In this document: positions 37,431-46,119 of the stretch, in pieces
Layout of the letters: every line of letters starts with the position of its first letter
Position numbering within the stretch: position 1 is the stretch's first letter
DNA from: Afipia sp. GAS231
GTDB taxonomy: Bacteria > Pseudomonadota > Alphaproteobacteria > Rhizobiales > Xanthobacteraceae
Assembly (NCBI RefSeq): GCF_900103365.1
Contig: NZ_LT629703.1
Location: 2,046,001 to 2,110,000, forward strand
DNA length: 64,000 nucleotides
Direction of reading: 5' to 3'
The notes under the pieces: generated by a model
The model's database searches: none
Told to the model about the DNA's origin: nothing
The model's input: only the letters and a program-made list of their open reading frames with translations
Made by a program: the position numbers and the translations under genes

Positions 37431-38344
37431 CCCAAGCAGCCATGACCGCACAAGGTCCGGAATTCCGCGCCGCCGGCACTGATCTTTCCGAGCGACGCCG
37501 CAGCGGGGTCTCGACCGGACCGCTGATCGATATTGCCGCGCAACCCGACATGACGAGCATGCTGTGGGGCGCGGACGGCACGTTGCGGATCGGCGCCTTC
37601 ACGACCATCGCCGCCATCGCCGGCGACGGCCGCATCACCGCCGCCTATCCCGGCCTCGCGGCATCGGCGCAGGGGCTGGCGACGCCCCAGATCCGTCATT
37701 TGGCGACGCTGGGCGGCAACCTCGCGCAACGCTCGCGCTGCTGGTACTACCGCAATCCGCAGATCGCCTGCCTGAAGAAGGGCGGATCGGATTGCCCGGC
37801 GCGTTCGGGCAATCATCTCTATGGCGTTGCCTTCGATCTCGGCCCCTGCGTGGCGCCACATCCCTCGACGCTTGCCGCGGCGCTGTTGGCTTACGACGCC
37901 ACCATTGTCACCGACCAACGCGGCCTGACCATCGCCGAACTGTTCGGCGACGGCTCCGACGGCACCGCCGACAACGCGCTGCGGCCGGGCGAATTGATCA
38001 AGGGCATCGAACTGCCGGTCGCACTGGCCGGCGAGCGCGCCCTGTACAAGCGCGCCATCAGCCGCACGCATGCGGAATGGCCGCTGGTCGAGATCTGCGC
38101 CCGTGCCGTGGTCAAGGACGGCACGTTCCAGTTCATCCGCCTCACCGCCGGCGGCGCCGCCCCGGTGCCGCTGCGACTAACCGCCGTCGAAGCCGCGCTG
38201 CAGGGCAAGCCGGCGAGCGCCGCCAACATTGCCGGCGCCGCCGCGCTTGCCGTCGCCGGCGCAAAACCGCTGCCGATGACGGGCTACAAGCTCGATCTGC
38301 TGCAAGGCGTCGTGCACGATCTGCTGGAGCGGCTGGCGGGGTAG
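37427..38344 (+). CDS. FAD-binding subunit of the molybdenum hydroxylase
   Basis: A 305-residue medium subunit of the xanthine dehydrogenase family. The FAD motifs are visible as IGAFTTIAAI near residue 50 and the TPQIRHLATLGGNLAQRSRCWYYR block near residues 85-108, with a C-terminal CO-dehydrogenase-flavoprotein-like domain. Start and stop overlap the hydroxylase gene by four bases (ATGA). An unusual Cys-containing stretch (RSRCWYYRNPQIACLKKGGSDC) follows the FAD loop, as in 4-hydroxybenzoyl-CoA reductase-like subunits. Confidence 0.9.
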   Translation: MTQAAMTAQGPEFRAAGTDLSERRRSGVSTGPLIDIAAQPDMTSMLWGADGTLRIGAFTTIAAIAGDGRITAAYPGLAASAQGLATPQIRHLATLGGNLAQRSRCWYYRNPQIACLKKGGSDCPARSGNHLYGVAFDLGPCVAPHPSTLAAALLAYDATIVTDQRGLTIAELFGDGSDGTADNALRPGELIKGIELPVALAGERALYKRAISRTHAEWPLVEICARAVVKDGTFQFIRLTAGGAAPVPLRLTAVEAALQGKPASAANIAGAAALAVAGAKPLPMTGYKLDLLQGVVHDLLERLAG

Positions 38345-38359
38345 ACAAACGTAGGGGCT

Positions 38360-38439
38360 GTAGGATGGGTGGAGCGAAGCGATACCCATCATCTTCGTGC
38401 TGTGGTTTGATGGGTATCGCTTCGCTCCACCCATTCTAC
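38360..38439. repeat. Dispersed palindromic repeat, family G
   Basis: Arms GTAGGATGGGTGGAGCGAAG and TCGCTCCACCCATTCTAC, with inner GCGATACCCATC and GATGGGTATCGC. It fills the convergent space between the FAD subunit gene and the extensin gene and may serve as a bidirectional terminator. Confidence 0.85.
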
Positions 38440-38447
38440 ACGCGAAC

Positions 38448-39683
38448 TCACTCGTCCGCGAACTCGTCTTCCTCGTTGACCTTGCTGTTCGCTCTGTGCG
38501 GCGGCGACAGCTTCTTGCCGCCGAGCGATCCCGTCACATAGGTCTCGCGCGAGGCGTAGGGGTTGCGGCCGCCGGCGCGGGCCGCGATCTCTTCGCCCGG
38601 CACCGCGGCCGGCTGGCAGATGATGCGGCGCGAGGCGCGACGCATCAGGTCCACATGAATGTGATCGTAGTGATAGACGTTGGAGCCCGGCGCCAGCACG
38701 GTGTTGAACTGCTGGCAGGCCGCTCCCTGCACGTCGCGCAGAAAGCCCTGCTCTTCCGGCATGCCCTTCCAGCCGTCCTTCACCGTGATGCGGCGGCCGT
38801 CGGCGAGCACGAAGGCCGCGATATCGAGCGCGTTGCCGAAGGCGTGTTCGGAAATATGCGCATGCGCGTTGCCGTTCATGCCGCGGCAGGAATAGGCGGA
38901 GATCTGCTTGATCTCGACCACGCGCGCGCCGAACCAGCGCTGGGCCGCGGGCTGCACGGAATCGGCAAGCCAGCGGTCGAGCGCCGAGACGATCGGACAG
39001 GCCAAGGTGGCCGTCGGCTTGATCGCCACCGGGCCGACGGTGTTGACGGCATTGCCTTGCGCGGGTCCGAGCCGCGGCGGCGCGGACGCCGGACCTTGCG
39101 AATAGGGTTCGGAATAAGGCGCCTGGGACGGTGCCGAATAGCGATCGCGTGGCGGATAGGCCGGCGCATTCCGGTACGGCGCCTGTCCAGGTGCTGCTTC
39201 GGCCGGCAGATCGATTTCATCTTCCTGCGGCGCTACGCCGGGTGCCGACAGTGAAATTGGCCCGTTCGACGGCGGGGCATAGTTCGGCTGCCGCAGCGCC
39301 TGATCGGAATAGCCGCCTTGATAATTTCCTTGATAATTTCCTGGAGCGGCAGTCGCCGCCGACGCCGGCGAGATCGGCCAGCGCGGCTGATTGCCGATGC
39401 TACCAGGCGGCCGCAGATCGTCGGCAAACCCGAAGCTGGCCGGCGCCTCGCCAAGGGCGGACACTTTCAGCGGAAATTCCGCGCCACACATTCCCGGCCC
39501 CGAAATCGGGTCGATCCGGACCAATTCCGGGCTTTCCTTGACCGCGCCGGACTTCAGGCATGCGACCTCGGCCTCGGCCCGCCACGGTTCACGTTCGGCG
39601 GACTGAAAAATCCCGCGCCCGCAACCCGCTAGCGATACAAGGACGAAGGAGCCGACGAGATACAAACGAACTCCGCGCGTCAT
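38448..39683 (-). CDS. Extensin-like lipoprotein
   Basis: A 411-residue protein with a lipoprotein signal (lipobox LAGC at residues 18-21). Residues 80-200 are a Pro/Ala/Gln/Tyr-rich low-complexity region. The C-terminal half is the extensin-like domain of proteobacteria, with CPIVSALDRWLADSVQPAA, RGMNGNAHAHISEHAFGNALDIAAF and YHYDHIHVDLM. The HISEHAFGNALD and HIHVD motifs resemble zinc peptidases of the VanY/MepA kind, so a cell wall hydrolase is possible. Confidence 0.88.
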   Translation of the reverse strand: MTRGVRLYLVGSFVLVSLAGCGRGIFQSAEREPWRAEAEVACLKSGAVKESPELVRIDPISGPGMCGAEFPLKVSALGEAPASFGFADDLRPPGSIGNQPRWPISPASAATAAPGNYQGNYQGGYSDQALRQPNYAPPSNGPISLSAPGVAPQEDEIDLPAEAAPGQAPYRNAPAYPPRDRYSAPSQAPYSEPYSQGPASAPPRLGPAQGNAVNTVGPVAIKPTATLACPIVSALDRWLADSVQPAAQRWFGARVVEIKQISAYSCRGMNGNAHAHISEHAFGNALDIAAFVLADGRRITVKDGWKGMPEEQGFLRDVQGAACQQFNTVLAPGSNVYHYDHIHVDLMRRASRRIICQPAAVPGEEIAARAGGRNPYASRETYVTGSLGGKKLSPPHRANSKVNEEDEFADE

Positions 39684-39873
39684 CCGCGCACGTTCAACGA
39701 ATTTATTTAAGGACTCTTCAACGCGTTGATTTTACGAATTTTTTACCATGTTGCCGGGCACGCGGCTGTGGAGATCCCGGGATTGACAGCAACGCTGCCT
39801 TTTTCCGCCGGGAACGCTTTGCTAGCCTTGAGCGTTATTGCGAGCACGACGTGAACCAAGGGAGACAGTTCCC

Positions 39874-39957
39874 ATGACTTTCGTCAGCCGACTGAGTATA
39901 GTCACCGCGTATGTCGCGTTCGCCTTCGTCGGAGCCATCGTGCTCGGCGTTATCTAG
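39874..39957 (+). CDS. 27-residue single-helix membrane peptide
   Basis: A very short reading frame, MTFVSRLSIVTAYVAFAFVG ending in AIVLGVI, that would form one membrane helix. A GGGAGA ribosome-binding site sits 8-9 nt upstream and a strong intrinsic terminator follows 25 bp after the stop, giving a complete minimal gene. Function unknown; small membrane peptides of this size often modulate a larger membrane protein. Confidence 0.6.
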   Translation: MTFVSRLSIVTAYVAFAFVGAIVLGVI

Positions 39958-39982
39958 GCTTCCCGTCCAGATCTGGACCCCT

Positions 39983-40011
39983 CGCCCGGTGGCCTTGCCA
40001 CCGGGCGTTTT
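39983..40011 (+). terminator. Intrinsic terminator
   Basis: CGCCCGGTGGC, loop CTT, GCCACCGGGCG gives a perfect 11-bp stem, followed by TTTT. It closes the 27-residue peptide gene. Confidence 0.88.
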
Positions 40012-40146
40012 CATGCCCGCGGCATTTTTGTTTTGACGCGTTTTCTTGACGCGACCCGGTGCCCACTTCGCTTGAAAACGCTTTAGTTTAGTCAAAATTC
40101 GAGCAGCTCGATCCGGTGATGCCGCCGATCTTGAAGTCGCGGCACA

Positions 40147-40431
40147 TCAGGCCGGATTGTCGGGATCGGGATAGCGATCGTCGCGTTTTACGCGCTCCCG
40201 GATCGTATGGCTGAAGCGCCAGCCGTGCGAGAGCATGCAACGCTTGTATTGTCGCGACGTCGCCGTACCGTTTTGCGGTGCGCCGACCTGCGCGTCGCAC
40301 ATCGCGGTGTCGGCGTGCAGCGCGTCGTCGTCACGCGGCTGCTTCAGGGTATTGTTGTAGATGTCGTTGTCGGCCTGCGCGGCGGCGGCACCTCCAAGCA
40401 ACAACAGAATGACCAGCGCCGTACGTTTCAT
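40147..40431 (-). CDS. Small exported protein with conserved Cys pair
   Basis: A 94-residue protein with a signal peptide (residues 1-20, cleavage after AQA). The mature part contains two Cys (MCDAQVGAPQNGTATSRQYK and RCMLSHGWRF), which may form a disulfide. No family was recognised. It lies downstream of the caspase-like gene pair on the same strand, 185 bp away, and may or may not belong to that unit. Confidence 0.7.
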   Translation of the reverse strand: MKRTALVILLLLGGAAAAQADNDIYNNTLKQPRDDDALHADTAMCDAQVGAPQNGTATSRQYKRCMLSHGWRFSHTIRERVKRDDRYPDPDNPA

Positions 40432-40615
40432 GATCGATCTCCATCTTTCGCAACCAACCGTTCAGCTATCGGTCGGTCGCGATGGAGAGGCCGTTCATGT
40501 GCCATCGATTACAAATTGGAAACGTCGGCGCCGCGATTACAGTTTCAAGCGCGTGGCGCCGAGAAAACCTGCCGCGACGTCACGCGTTGCCCGGCCGCGA
40601 CGGTCATTGCAACGG

Positions 40616-42715
40616 CTACTGGCCACGAAGGCAGGAATCGAGTCGCTGGAAGCTGCGATTGGCGTTCCTGGCCCCGCCCCCTTCCCGCCCGCCGGCCCGC
40701 AATTGGCATTGTGCAATCCGCGCTTCCATACTTCCTCCGGCGGTTCGCGAGCGCACCGGTTCCGGCTGGCGGGCTTCCGGGGCCGGTGCGGCCCTTGGCT
40801 TCGGTGCCGTGGCAGCGGGTGTCGGCTTTTCCTTTTTTTGCCGGACAACGCGCTCGCACGCATTATCCTCGGAAAGCTCATGACCTTTTTCGCAAACGAT
40901 CTTCACGCATTTGCCGCCGCTGGCCTCGAAACCGTGTTCGCAAACCAGCGGGCAAATACCGGCGGGCCGCTCGCGAACCGATTGCAGCGCATCGAGACTG
41001 GCGACCTTGACATCGAATTGCGTGCCGGCGTGCTTGTTATATTGCGCAAGCGCTTTCTGGGCTGCGACGTTCCAGTCATCGGTGGCCGCGGCTGAGCCGC
41101 AGCCGACGCGACGCAATTCGGAAACCAGCGATCGGCTGATGTCCTCGGATGACCCGCGCACCTTACCGTCCTCGGCTGCCGCGCCAGCGGGGGCGAGTGC
41201 GGCAAGCCTGATGCGTTCGGCCTCCGCCGCTTTGGCCTGTTCGGCTGCTCTCACCTTCGCGGCGATCACCCGCGCATCCTCTTCGGCTTTCGCTTCGGCC
41301 TCGGCCTTGCTGCGAGCAGCCTCTGCAACCTGGACTTCAGCAAGCGCCTTGGCTCTTTCCAGGGCCAATCGCTCCCTGACCGCCTTGGCATCGGCGACCG
41401 CCTTGGCATTCTCGGCGGCGACGCGGGCATCCTCGGCCAACCTGGCCTGTTGCGCCAGTCGCGACCGCTCGACTTCGGCGGCTTTCGCGGCCTCGTTTTG
41501 CTGTTTCTTGTCGGCCGCAACGTGCGCTTCTTCCGCTGCCTTGGCTTGCGCGCGTTCGACTTCGGCTATCCTTGCCTCCTCGAGCGCCGTCTTCCTCTCT
41601 GCGGCGGCACGGGCTTCTTCGGCCGACTTGGCAGCCGCTTTGGCATCGGCCGCAGCTTTTGCCTGGGTAGTCGCCTTGGCGCCTTCGGCCGCTAGTCTCG
41701 CCCGTTCCTCTTCCGCCAAACGCGCTTTCTCGATCGCCGCCAGGCGCGACTGCTCAGCCTCCAGCTTGTTGCGCTGGGCCTGCGCCAATTTTGCGTAAAA
41801 GCCATCATGATAGGTCGCGATGAAAAGATCCCATGCTTCAAGCGTAGCGACCCGCTCGGCGAGTTCGTAGTCTCGGCGCATCGCCTGACCGGGATTGGAT
41901 GCCGCAGGCACCGGCACCGCGGCGACGAGGGGAAAGTCTTCGCCACCCAGCGAACCGTAGATGAACGGTTCCTGCCTGTTGCCGGTCGATTTCAGAACTT
42001 CATCGCGGGCAAAGCCGAAGGCCTTGCGCAGGTCGAGGCCCGGTTTCGGCAGATATTTGACGAGCGCCGCCGTGAATGGACTGTTCTTGCCGTCGCCGTC
42101 GGAGGCAGTCGATCCGGCCTTTGCGGCAAACGCAATCAGCGTGTTCGCGCTGCCGGGTTCGACCTGGGCAAGCCCGCGTCCGATCGCACGCGATGCAATG
42201 GTGCGCTTCATGCTCTTGACAAAGGGATTGTCGCGGCAGGCATCCAGAATCACCAGCCGCAATTTTCTGGCAGGCTCGATCACCGCCAGCAATCGATCGA
42301 GCGGGATGGCTTCATCGAACGCGTCGATATCGCGCTCCAGCACGGCATCGGTAGGTATCAGATAATTTGCACCATCGATCTCGATGCCGTGACCGGCATA
42401 AAACACGATGGCAACGTCGGAATCCCGCGCGGCATCCGAAAAATCACGAAGCGCGCGGCGCATCTCGCTCGTCTTGAGATCGCGCTTCAACTCAACGACG
42501 TCGAAACCGGCCTCCTTGAATGTTGCGGCCATTGCCGCCGAATCATTGGCCGGATTGGAAAGCTTGGCCACATTCTGGTATGCCGAATTGCCGATCACCA
42601 ACGCGACCCGGCGTTCCGCGTGGGCAGGGTGTAGTCCGCAGAAAATCAGGATTGCAGAAAGCCCGGCGATGCCGAGGGCACGCTTGGCGGAAATGATGGA
42701 TCGAAACGTCCTCAT
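40616..42715 (-). CDS. Exported caspase-family protein A
   Basis: A 699-residue C14-like protein. A signal peptide (residues 1-33, AHA cleavage) is followed by a caspase-type domain (34-275) with catalytic His109 in FYAGHGIE and Cys160 in LDACRDNPF. Residues 310-510 are an Ala/Lys/Glu-rich TolA-like helix. Residues 526-570 resemble a peptidoglycan-binding domain (LRRVGCGSAAATDDWNVAAQ), then a Cys-rich module (CPLVCEHGF, CVKIVCEKGHELSEDNACE). The C-terminal motif has Cys...FQRLDSCLRG. The start codon shares one base with the stop of gene B (TGATG), so the two are coupled. Substrate and partner unknown. Confidence 0.88.
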   Translation of the reverse strand: MRTFRSIISAKRALGIAGLSAILIFCGLHPAHAERRVALVIGNSAYQNVAKLSNPANDSAAMAATFKEAGFDVVELKRDLKTSEMRRALRDFSDAARDSDVAIVFYAGHGIEIDGANYLIPTDAVLERDIDAFDEAIPLDRLLAVIEPARKLRLVILDACRDNPFVKSMKRTIASRAIGRGLAQVEPGSANTLIAFAAKAGSTASDGDGKNSPFTAALVKYLPKPGLDLRKAFGFARDEVLKSTGNRQEPFIYGSLGGEDFPLVAAVPVPAASNPGQAMRRDYELAERVATLEAWDLFIATYHDGFYAKLAQAQRNKLEAEQSRLAAIEKARLAEEERARLAAEGAKATTQAKAAADAKAAAKSAEEARAAAERKTALEEARIAEVERAQAKAAEEAHVAADKKQQNEAAKAAEVERSRLAQQARLAEDARVAAENAKAVADAKAVRERLALERAKALAEVQVAEAARSKAEAEAKAEEDARVIAAKVRAAEQAKAAEAERIRLAALAPAGAAAEDGKVRGSSEDISRSLVSELRRVGCGSAAATDDWNVAAQKALAQYNKHAGTQFDVKVASLDALQSVRERPAGICPLVCEHGFEASGGKCVKIVCEKGHELSEDNACERVVRQKKEKPTPAATAPKPRAAPAPEARQPEPVRSRTAGGSMEARIAQCQLRAGGREGGGARNANRSFQRLDSCLRGQ

Positions 42716-44961
42716 CAGCAGGTCGGCCGTCTGTTGCACCACGCCCTGGCGGCCTCGGGAGACCTGTTTCTGATGGCCCTTTCGTAACAGCCGGGAAGCG
42801 CGCCCATGCACTGGCGATAACCGCCACCCTGTTTCGCCAGATCGGCGCGCTGGATGGCGGAAGGAGCAGCCGGTTCTCGCTGACGTTCGGGCGACGGCGC
42901 CGTCGCTCTCTCGGGCGTCAACGTGGCGGTCGGCGCCTCCTTGCGCCGCGGCTTCTGCCGCTCGACGCGTTCGCAGGAATTGTCGTCCGAAAGCTCAAGG
43001 CCGTCCTTGCAGATGATCTTGACGCAGCTATCGCCGTCGGCCTTGAAGCCATGCTCGCACAACAACGGGCAGATCCGGCCGGTCTTGCCGCGGACAACGT
43101 CGAGCGCATCGATGCTCGCGACCCTGACGTCAAACTTGGTGCCCGCGTTCTTGTTGAAGAGATGCAAGGCCTTCTGCGCCGAGGCGTCCCAATCGCCGGT
43201 GACTGGATCCGAACCGCAGCCGACGCGCCGCAACTGCGCCTGAAGCAAACGGGGCAGGCTTTCCTGGTCCGGCGCCGACGCCCCCTGATCATTCGGCGGC
43301 GTCAGGTTTGCCAGCGGACCGATCGGCTTCGCCTTCTGATCCACGACGGACTGTGCTTCCTTGCGCACGGCATCGTCGGCCGTCACCGCATTGGTCGAAG
43401 CCTCATTTGCCTTGACCTGTGCGGCAAGCCTGCCGCGCTCTGCCTCCGCAAGTCGCGCTTCCTGCACCACCTTCTGCTGCCGGGCGCGCTCGGCGTCCTG
43501 ATTCGCCTTGGCCTCTTCCGCCGCCTTCGTCGTTGAAGCAACGACCCTGGCATCCTGTTCGGCCCTGGCTTGTGCTTCCGCCCTGATGCGGGCGGCTTCA
43601 GCGGCTTTCTCCTCGGCGAGCGCCTTGGCCCGTTCCAGGGCAAGTTGCTCCCGTTTGACTTCGGCTTCCGCTGCGGCCCGGGCATTTTCGGCGGCGATGC
43701 GGGCATCCGCCGCCGCCTTGGCTTGCAGGACCAGCCGCGCATGTTCGGCCTCGGCGGCCTTCGTCTGCTCGATTTCCTTCTTCCGTTCCGCGGCCAGCCG
43801 TGCCTCTTCCGCAGCCTTTGCCTGCGCGCGTTCGACCTCGACGATCTTTGCCTCTTCGAGTACTTTCTTCCGCTCCGCGGCGGCACGCGCTTCGTCGGCC
43901 GCCCTGGCTTCGGCCGCCGCCTTCGCCTGCGCGCTTGCCTTGGCGCCTTCCGCCGCGAGCCGGGCTCGCTCCTCCTCGGCCGAGCGGGACTTCTCGATGG
44001 CGGCCAACCGAGACTGCTCGGCCTCCAGTTTATTGCGCTGGGCCTGCGCCAGCTTGGCGTAGAAGCCGTCAGGATAGGTCGAGAGGAAGAAATCCCACGC
44101 TTCCTTTGTGCCGACACGCTCGGCCAGTTCGTAGTCGGCCCTGACCCCCTGGCTGGAATCGACGGCCGGAGCGACCGCCGGGGCAGGAACAGCCGCCGGC
44201 ACGAGCGCAAAGTCGTCGCCGCCCAGCGAGCCGTAAATGAAGGGCTCTTGCCGGTTGCCCGTGGTCTTCAGCACCTCGTCGCGTGCGAAGCCGAACGCTT
44301 TGCGCAGATCGAGCCCGGGTTTCGGCAGGTACTTGACCAGCGCCGCGGTGAACGGACTGTTCTTGCCGTCGCCGTCGGATGCCGTCGATCCGGCCTTGGC
44401 CGCGAACGCGACCAGGGTGTTGGGGCTGGTCGGGTCGACCTTTGCCAGTCCACGTCCGATCGCGCGCGAGGCAATCGTTCGCTTCATGCTCTTGCTGAAC
44501 GGATTGTCGCGGCACGCATCCAGAATAACCAGCCGCAGTTTCCGGGCAGGCTCGATCACGGCCAGCAGCCGTTCGAGCGGGATCGCCTCATCATAGGCGT
44601 CGATATCGCGTTCGAGGGTCGCATCCGTCGGAACGAGATAGTTGGTGCCGTCAATCTCGATGCCGTGGCCCGCATAGTAGACGATGGCGACGTCCGCATC
44701 CCGCACGCTGTCCGAAAAATCACGAAGCGCCCGGCGCATTTCATTTGCCTTGACGTCTCGTTTCAGCTCGACGACGTCAAACCCGGCACTCTTGAAAGTC
44801 TCAGACATCGCCGCAGAGTCGTTGGCGGGATTGAGAAGCCGGCCCACGTTTTGATAAGCGGAATTCCCGATCACCAGCGCCACGCGCTTTTCGGCAAACG
44901 CGGGGTCGTACAGGCCAAAAATCAAAAAAATGGCAGCTACTGATGCCCAACAAGCCCGCAT
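42715..44961 (-). CDS. Exported caspase-family protein B
   Basis: A 748-residue paralog of protein A. It has a signal peptide (1-23, AFA cleavage), a caspase domain with His99 (YYAGHGIE) and Cys150 (LDACRDNPF), a long TolA-like helical region (about 300-540), a peptidoglycan-binding-like domain (569-612, LRRVGCGSDPVTGDWDASAQ) and the same Cys-rich module (CPLLCEHGF...CVKIICKDGLELSDDNSCE). The C-terminus is different from A: it ends with YRQCMGALPGCYERAIRN and a Cys-Arg-rich tail. The caspase domains of A and B are nearly identical by eye. B is the upstream gene and A follows with a TGATG junction. Confidence 0.88.
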   Translation of the reverse strand: MRACWASVAAIFLIFGLYDPAFAEKRVALVIGNSAYQNVGRLLNPANDSAAMSETFKSAGFDVVELKRDVKANEMRRALRDFSDSVRDADVAIVYYAGHGIEIDGTNYLVPTDATLERDIDAYDEAIPLERLLAVIEPARKLRLVILDACRDNPFSKSMKRTIASRAIGRGLAKVDPTSPNTLVAFAAKAGSTASDGDGKNSPFTAALVKYLPKPGLDLRKAFGFARDEVLKTTGNRQEPFIYGSLGGDDFALVPAAVPAPAVAPAVDSSQGVRADYELAERVGTKEAWDFFLSTYPDGFYAKLAQAQRNKLEAEQSRLAAIEKSRSAEEERARLAAEGAKASAQAKAAAEARAADEARAAAERKKVLEEAKIVEVERAQAKAAEEARLAAERKKEIEQTKAAEAEHARLVLQAKAAADARIAAENARAAAEAEVKREQLALERAKALAEEKAAEAARIRAEAQARAEQDARVVASTTKAAEEAKANQDAERARQQKVVQEARLAEAERGRLAAQVKANEASTNAVTADDAVRKEAQSVVDQKAKPIGPLANLTPPNDQGASAPDQESLPRLLQAQLRRVGCGSDPVTGDWDASAQKALHLFNKNAGTKFDVRVASIDALDVVRGKTGRICPLLCEHGFKADGDSCVKIICKDGLELSDDNSCERVERQKPRRKEAPTATLTPERATAPSPERQREPAAPSAIQRADLAKQGGGYRQCMGALPGCYERAIRNRSPEAARAWCNRRPTC

Positions 44962-45069
44962 CGAAATTCCGATTGTATGAACAGGTGAATTCTAGCAGCT
45001 ATTGTCAGGATAACAATCGAGATAACAATATCGGCGCCTATAATGCCGGCGTTTCATGACAGCGCCGCG

Positions 45070-45927
45070 TTACGACCGCGGCTCAGCAGAGACCTGGCGC
45101 GACGTCATCAGGCTTTCGGCCCGCCCCGAGATCCGGCTCCAGTTGTTGCCGGAGCAATAGAAGCGGTAGAGCGCGCAGGCTTCGACGCGCAGCGTATTCG
45201 GCGTCTTCAGGTTCATCGTGCCGTAAAAAGTGTCGCCGCTGTCATGGCTGTAGACATTGCCGGTCCATTGCGTGTCGTCTTTCGGCTTCATGTTGATCAG
45301 GACCGCCTCGCCACGATCGTCGGACGATGAATTGAGGACGTAGCCGCACAGCGCATTGCCGCATCTCGTGATGCGCACCGCGCCCTTGCCTTCGGTCTGC
45401 CAGTCGCCGACCGGCGTATCGTCGGTCTCCTGTTCGACCTCGTGCGAAACCCGGGAAACCTGCGGTGCGGCAACCGGCGCCGGCAGCGGTGGCGGGACGG
45501 GAATCGCAACCTGCTGAACCGGCGGCGGCGGCGCCAGCGGGATCGCGACCTGTTGAACGGGTCGTGGTGGTGGTGGCGCAGCGGCGATCTGCGTCGCGAC
45601 GGCGGCCGGCTTGTAGACGGTGGGCGGCGCGGAAACGACGACGGTCGGCGCCGGCAGGTTGTTCGCGGGCGGCGCCGGCGGTGCAATCATTTGCGGCGTT
45701 GGTGATGCGGGTTTTGCCGGCGCGGCATCGTCGTCATCGAACCGGTCGCGCCTGCGGCGGGAATCGTAAATGCCGGAGACCGACACCGACGCACAGGAGG
45801 TCGAGCGGCAATGGGGGGAGGCTTCGATATGGATCCGGTGACCGCCGACCGAGAATGAAATCGAACTGCCGGCATAAGCGGGGGAGCTGAGCGCCATCAG
45901 CCCGGCAAGCCAATAAATTCGTTTCAT
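45070..45927 (-). CDS. DUF2147-type exported protein, left arm
   Basis: A 285-residue protein with signal peptide (cleavage after AYA) and an N-terminal domain ISFSVGGHRIHIEASPHCRS with a Cys pair. A Pro/Ala/Val-rich linker (about 85-185) joins it to a C-terminal DUF2147 domain: VGDWQTEGKGAVRITRCGNA, LCGYVLNSS and the closing VEACALYRFYCSGNNWSRI. DUF2147 proteins are lipocalin-like envelope proteins of unknown role. It reads away from its paralog at 46120 and is 108 bp upstream of caspase gene B. Confidence 0.8.
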   Translation of the reverse strand: MKRIYWLAGLMALSSPAYAGSSISFSVGGHRIHIEASPHCRSTSCASVSVSGIYDSRRRRDRFDDDDAAPAKPASPTPQMIAPPAPPANNLPAPTVVVSAPPTVYKPAAVATQIAAAPPPPRPVQQVAIPLAPPPPVQQVAIPVPPPLPAPVAAPQVSRVSHEVEQETDDTPVGDWQTEGKGAVRITRCGNALCGYVLNSSSDDRGEAVLINMKPKDDTQWTGNVYSHDSGDTFYGTMNLKTPNTLRVEACALYRFYCSGNNWSRISGRAESLMTSRQVSAEPRS

Positions 45928-46119
45928 CGCACCCTCCCGCAGATCATGTCGGGAAAGCTAGCCGTCCAAACTCCGGCTGGATGTGATTTGAGTCACCTCA
46001 CCGGTCCGTGACCGAGATGGCGCGCGTCCTGTGACACGCATCACGGAAGCTGCCGCTGGCGGCGCATAGGGTCCAGGCAAGTTAACCGCCACCCTTCACA
46101 AGCCGCACTGGAGGCTCAC
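45928..46119. promoter_or_regulatory. Divergent promoter region of the caspase island
   Basis: This 192-bp gap separates the two DUF2147 genes and must supply transcription for both arms. Both genes start with near-ideal ribosome-binding sites (GGGAGGG and GGAGG). No specific operator was recognised; GTGACACGCATCAC (46032-46045) and the AT-richer stretch near 45975 are the only noticeable sequences. Confidence 0.45.
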
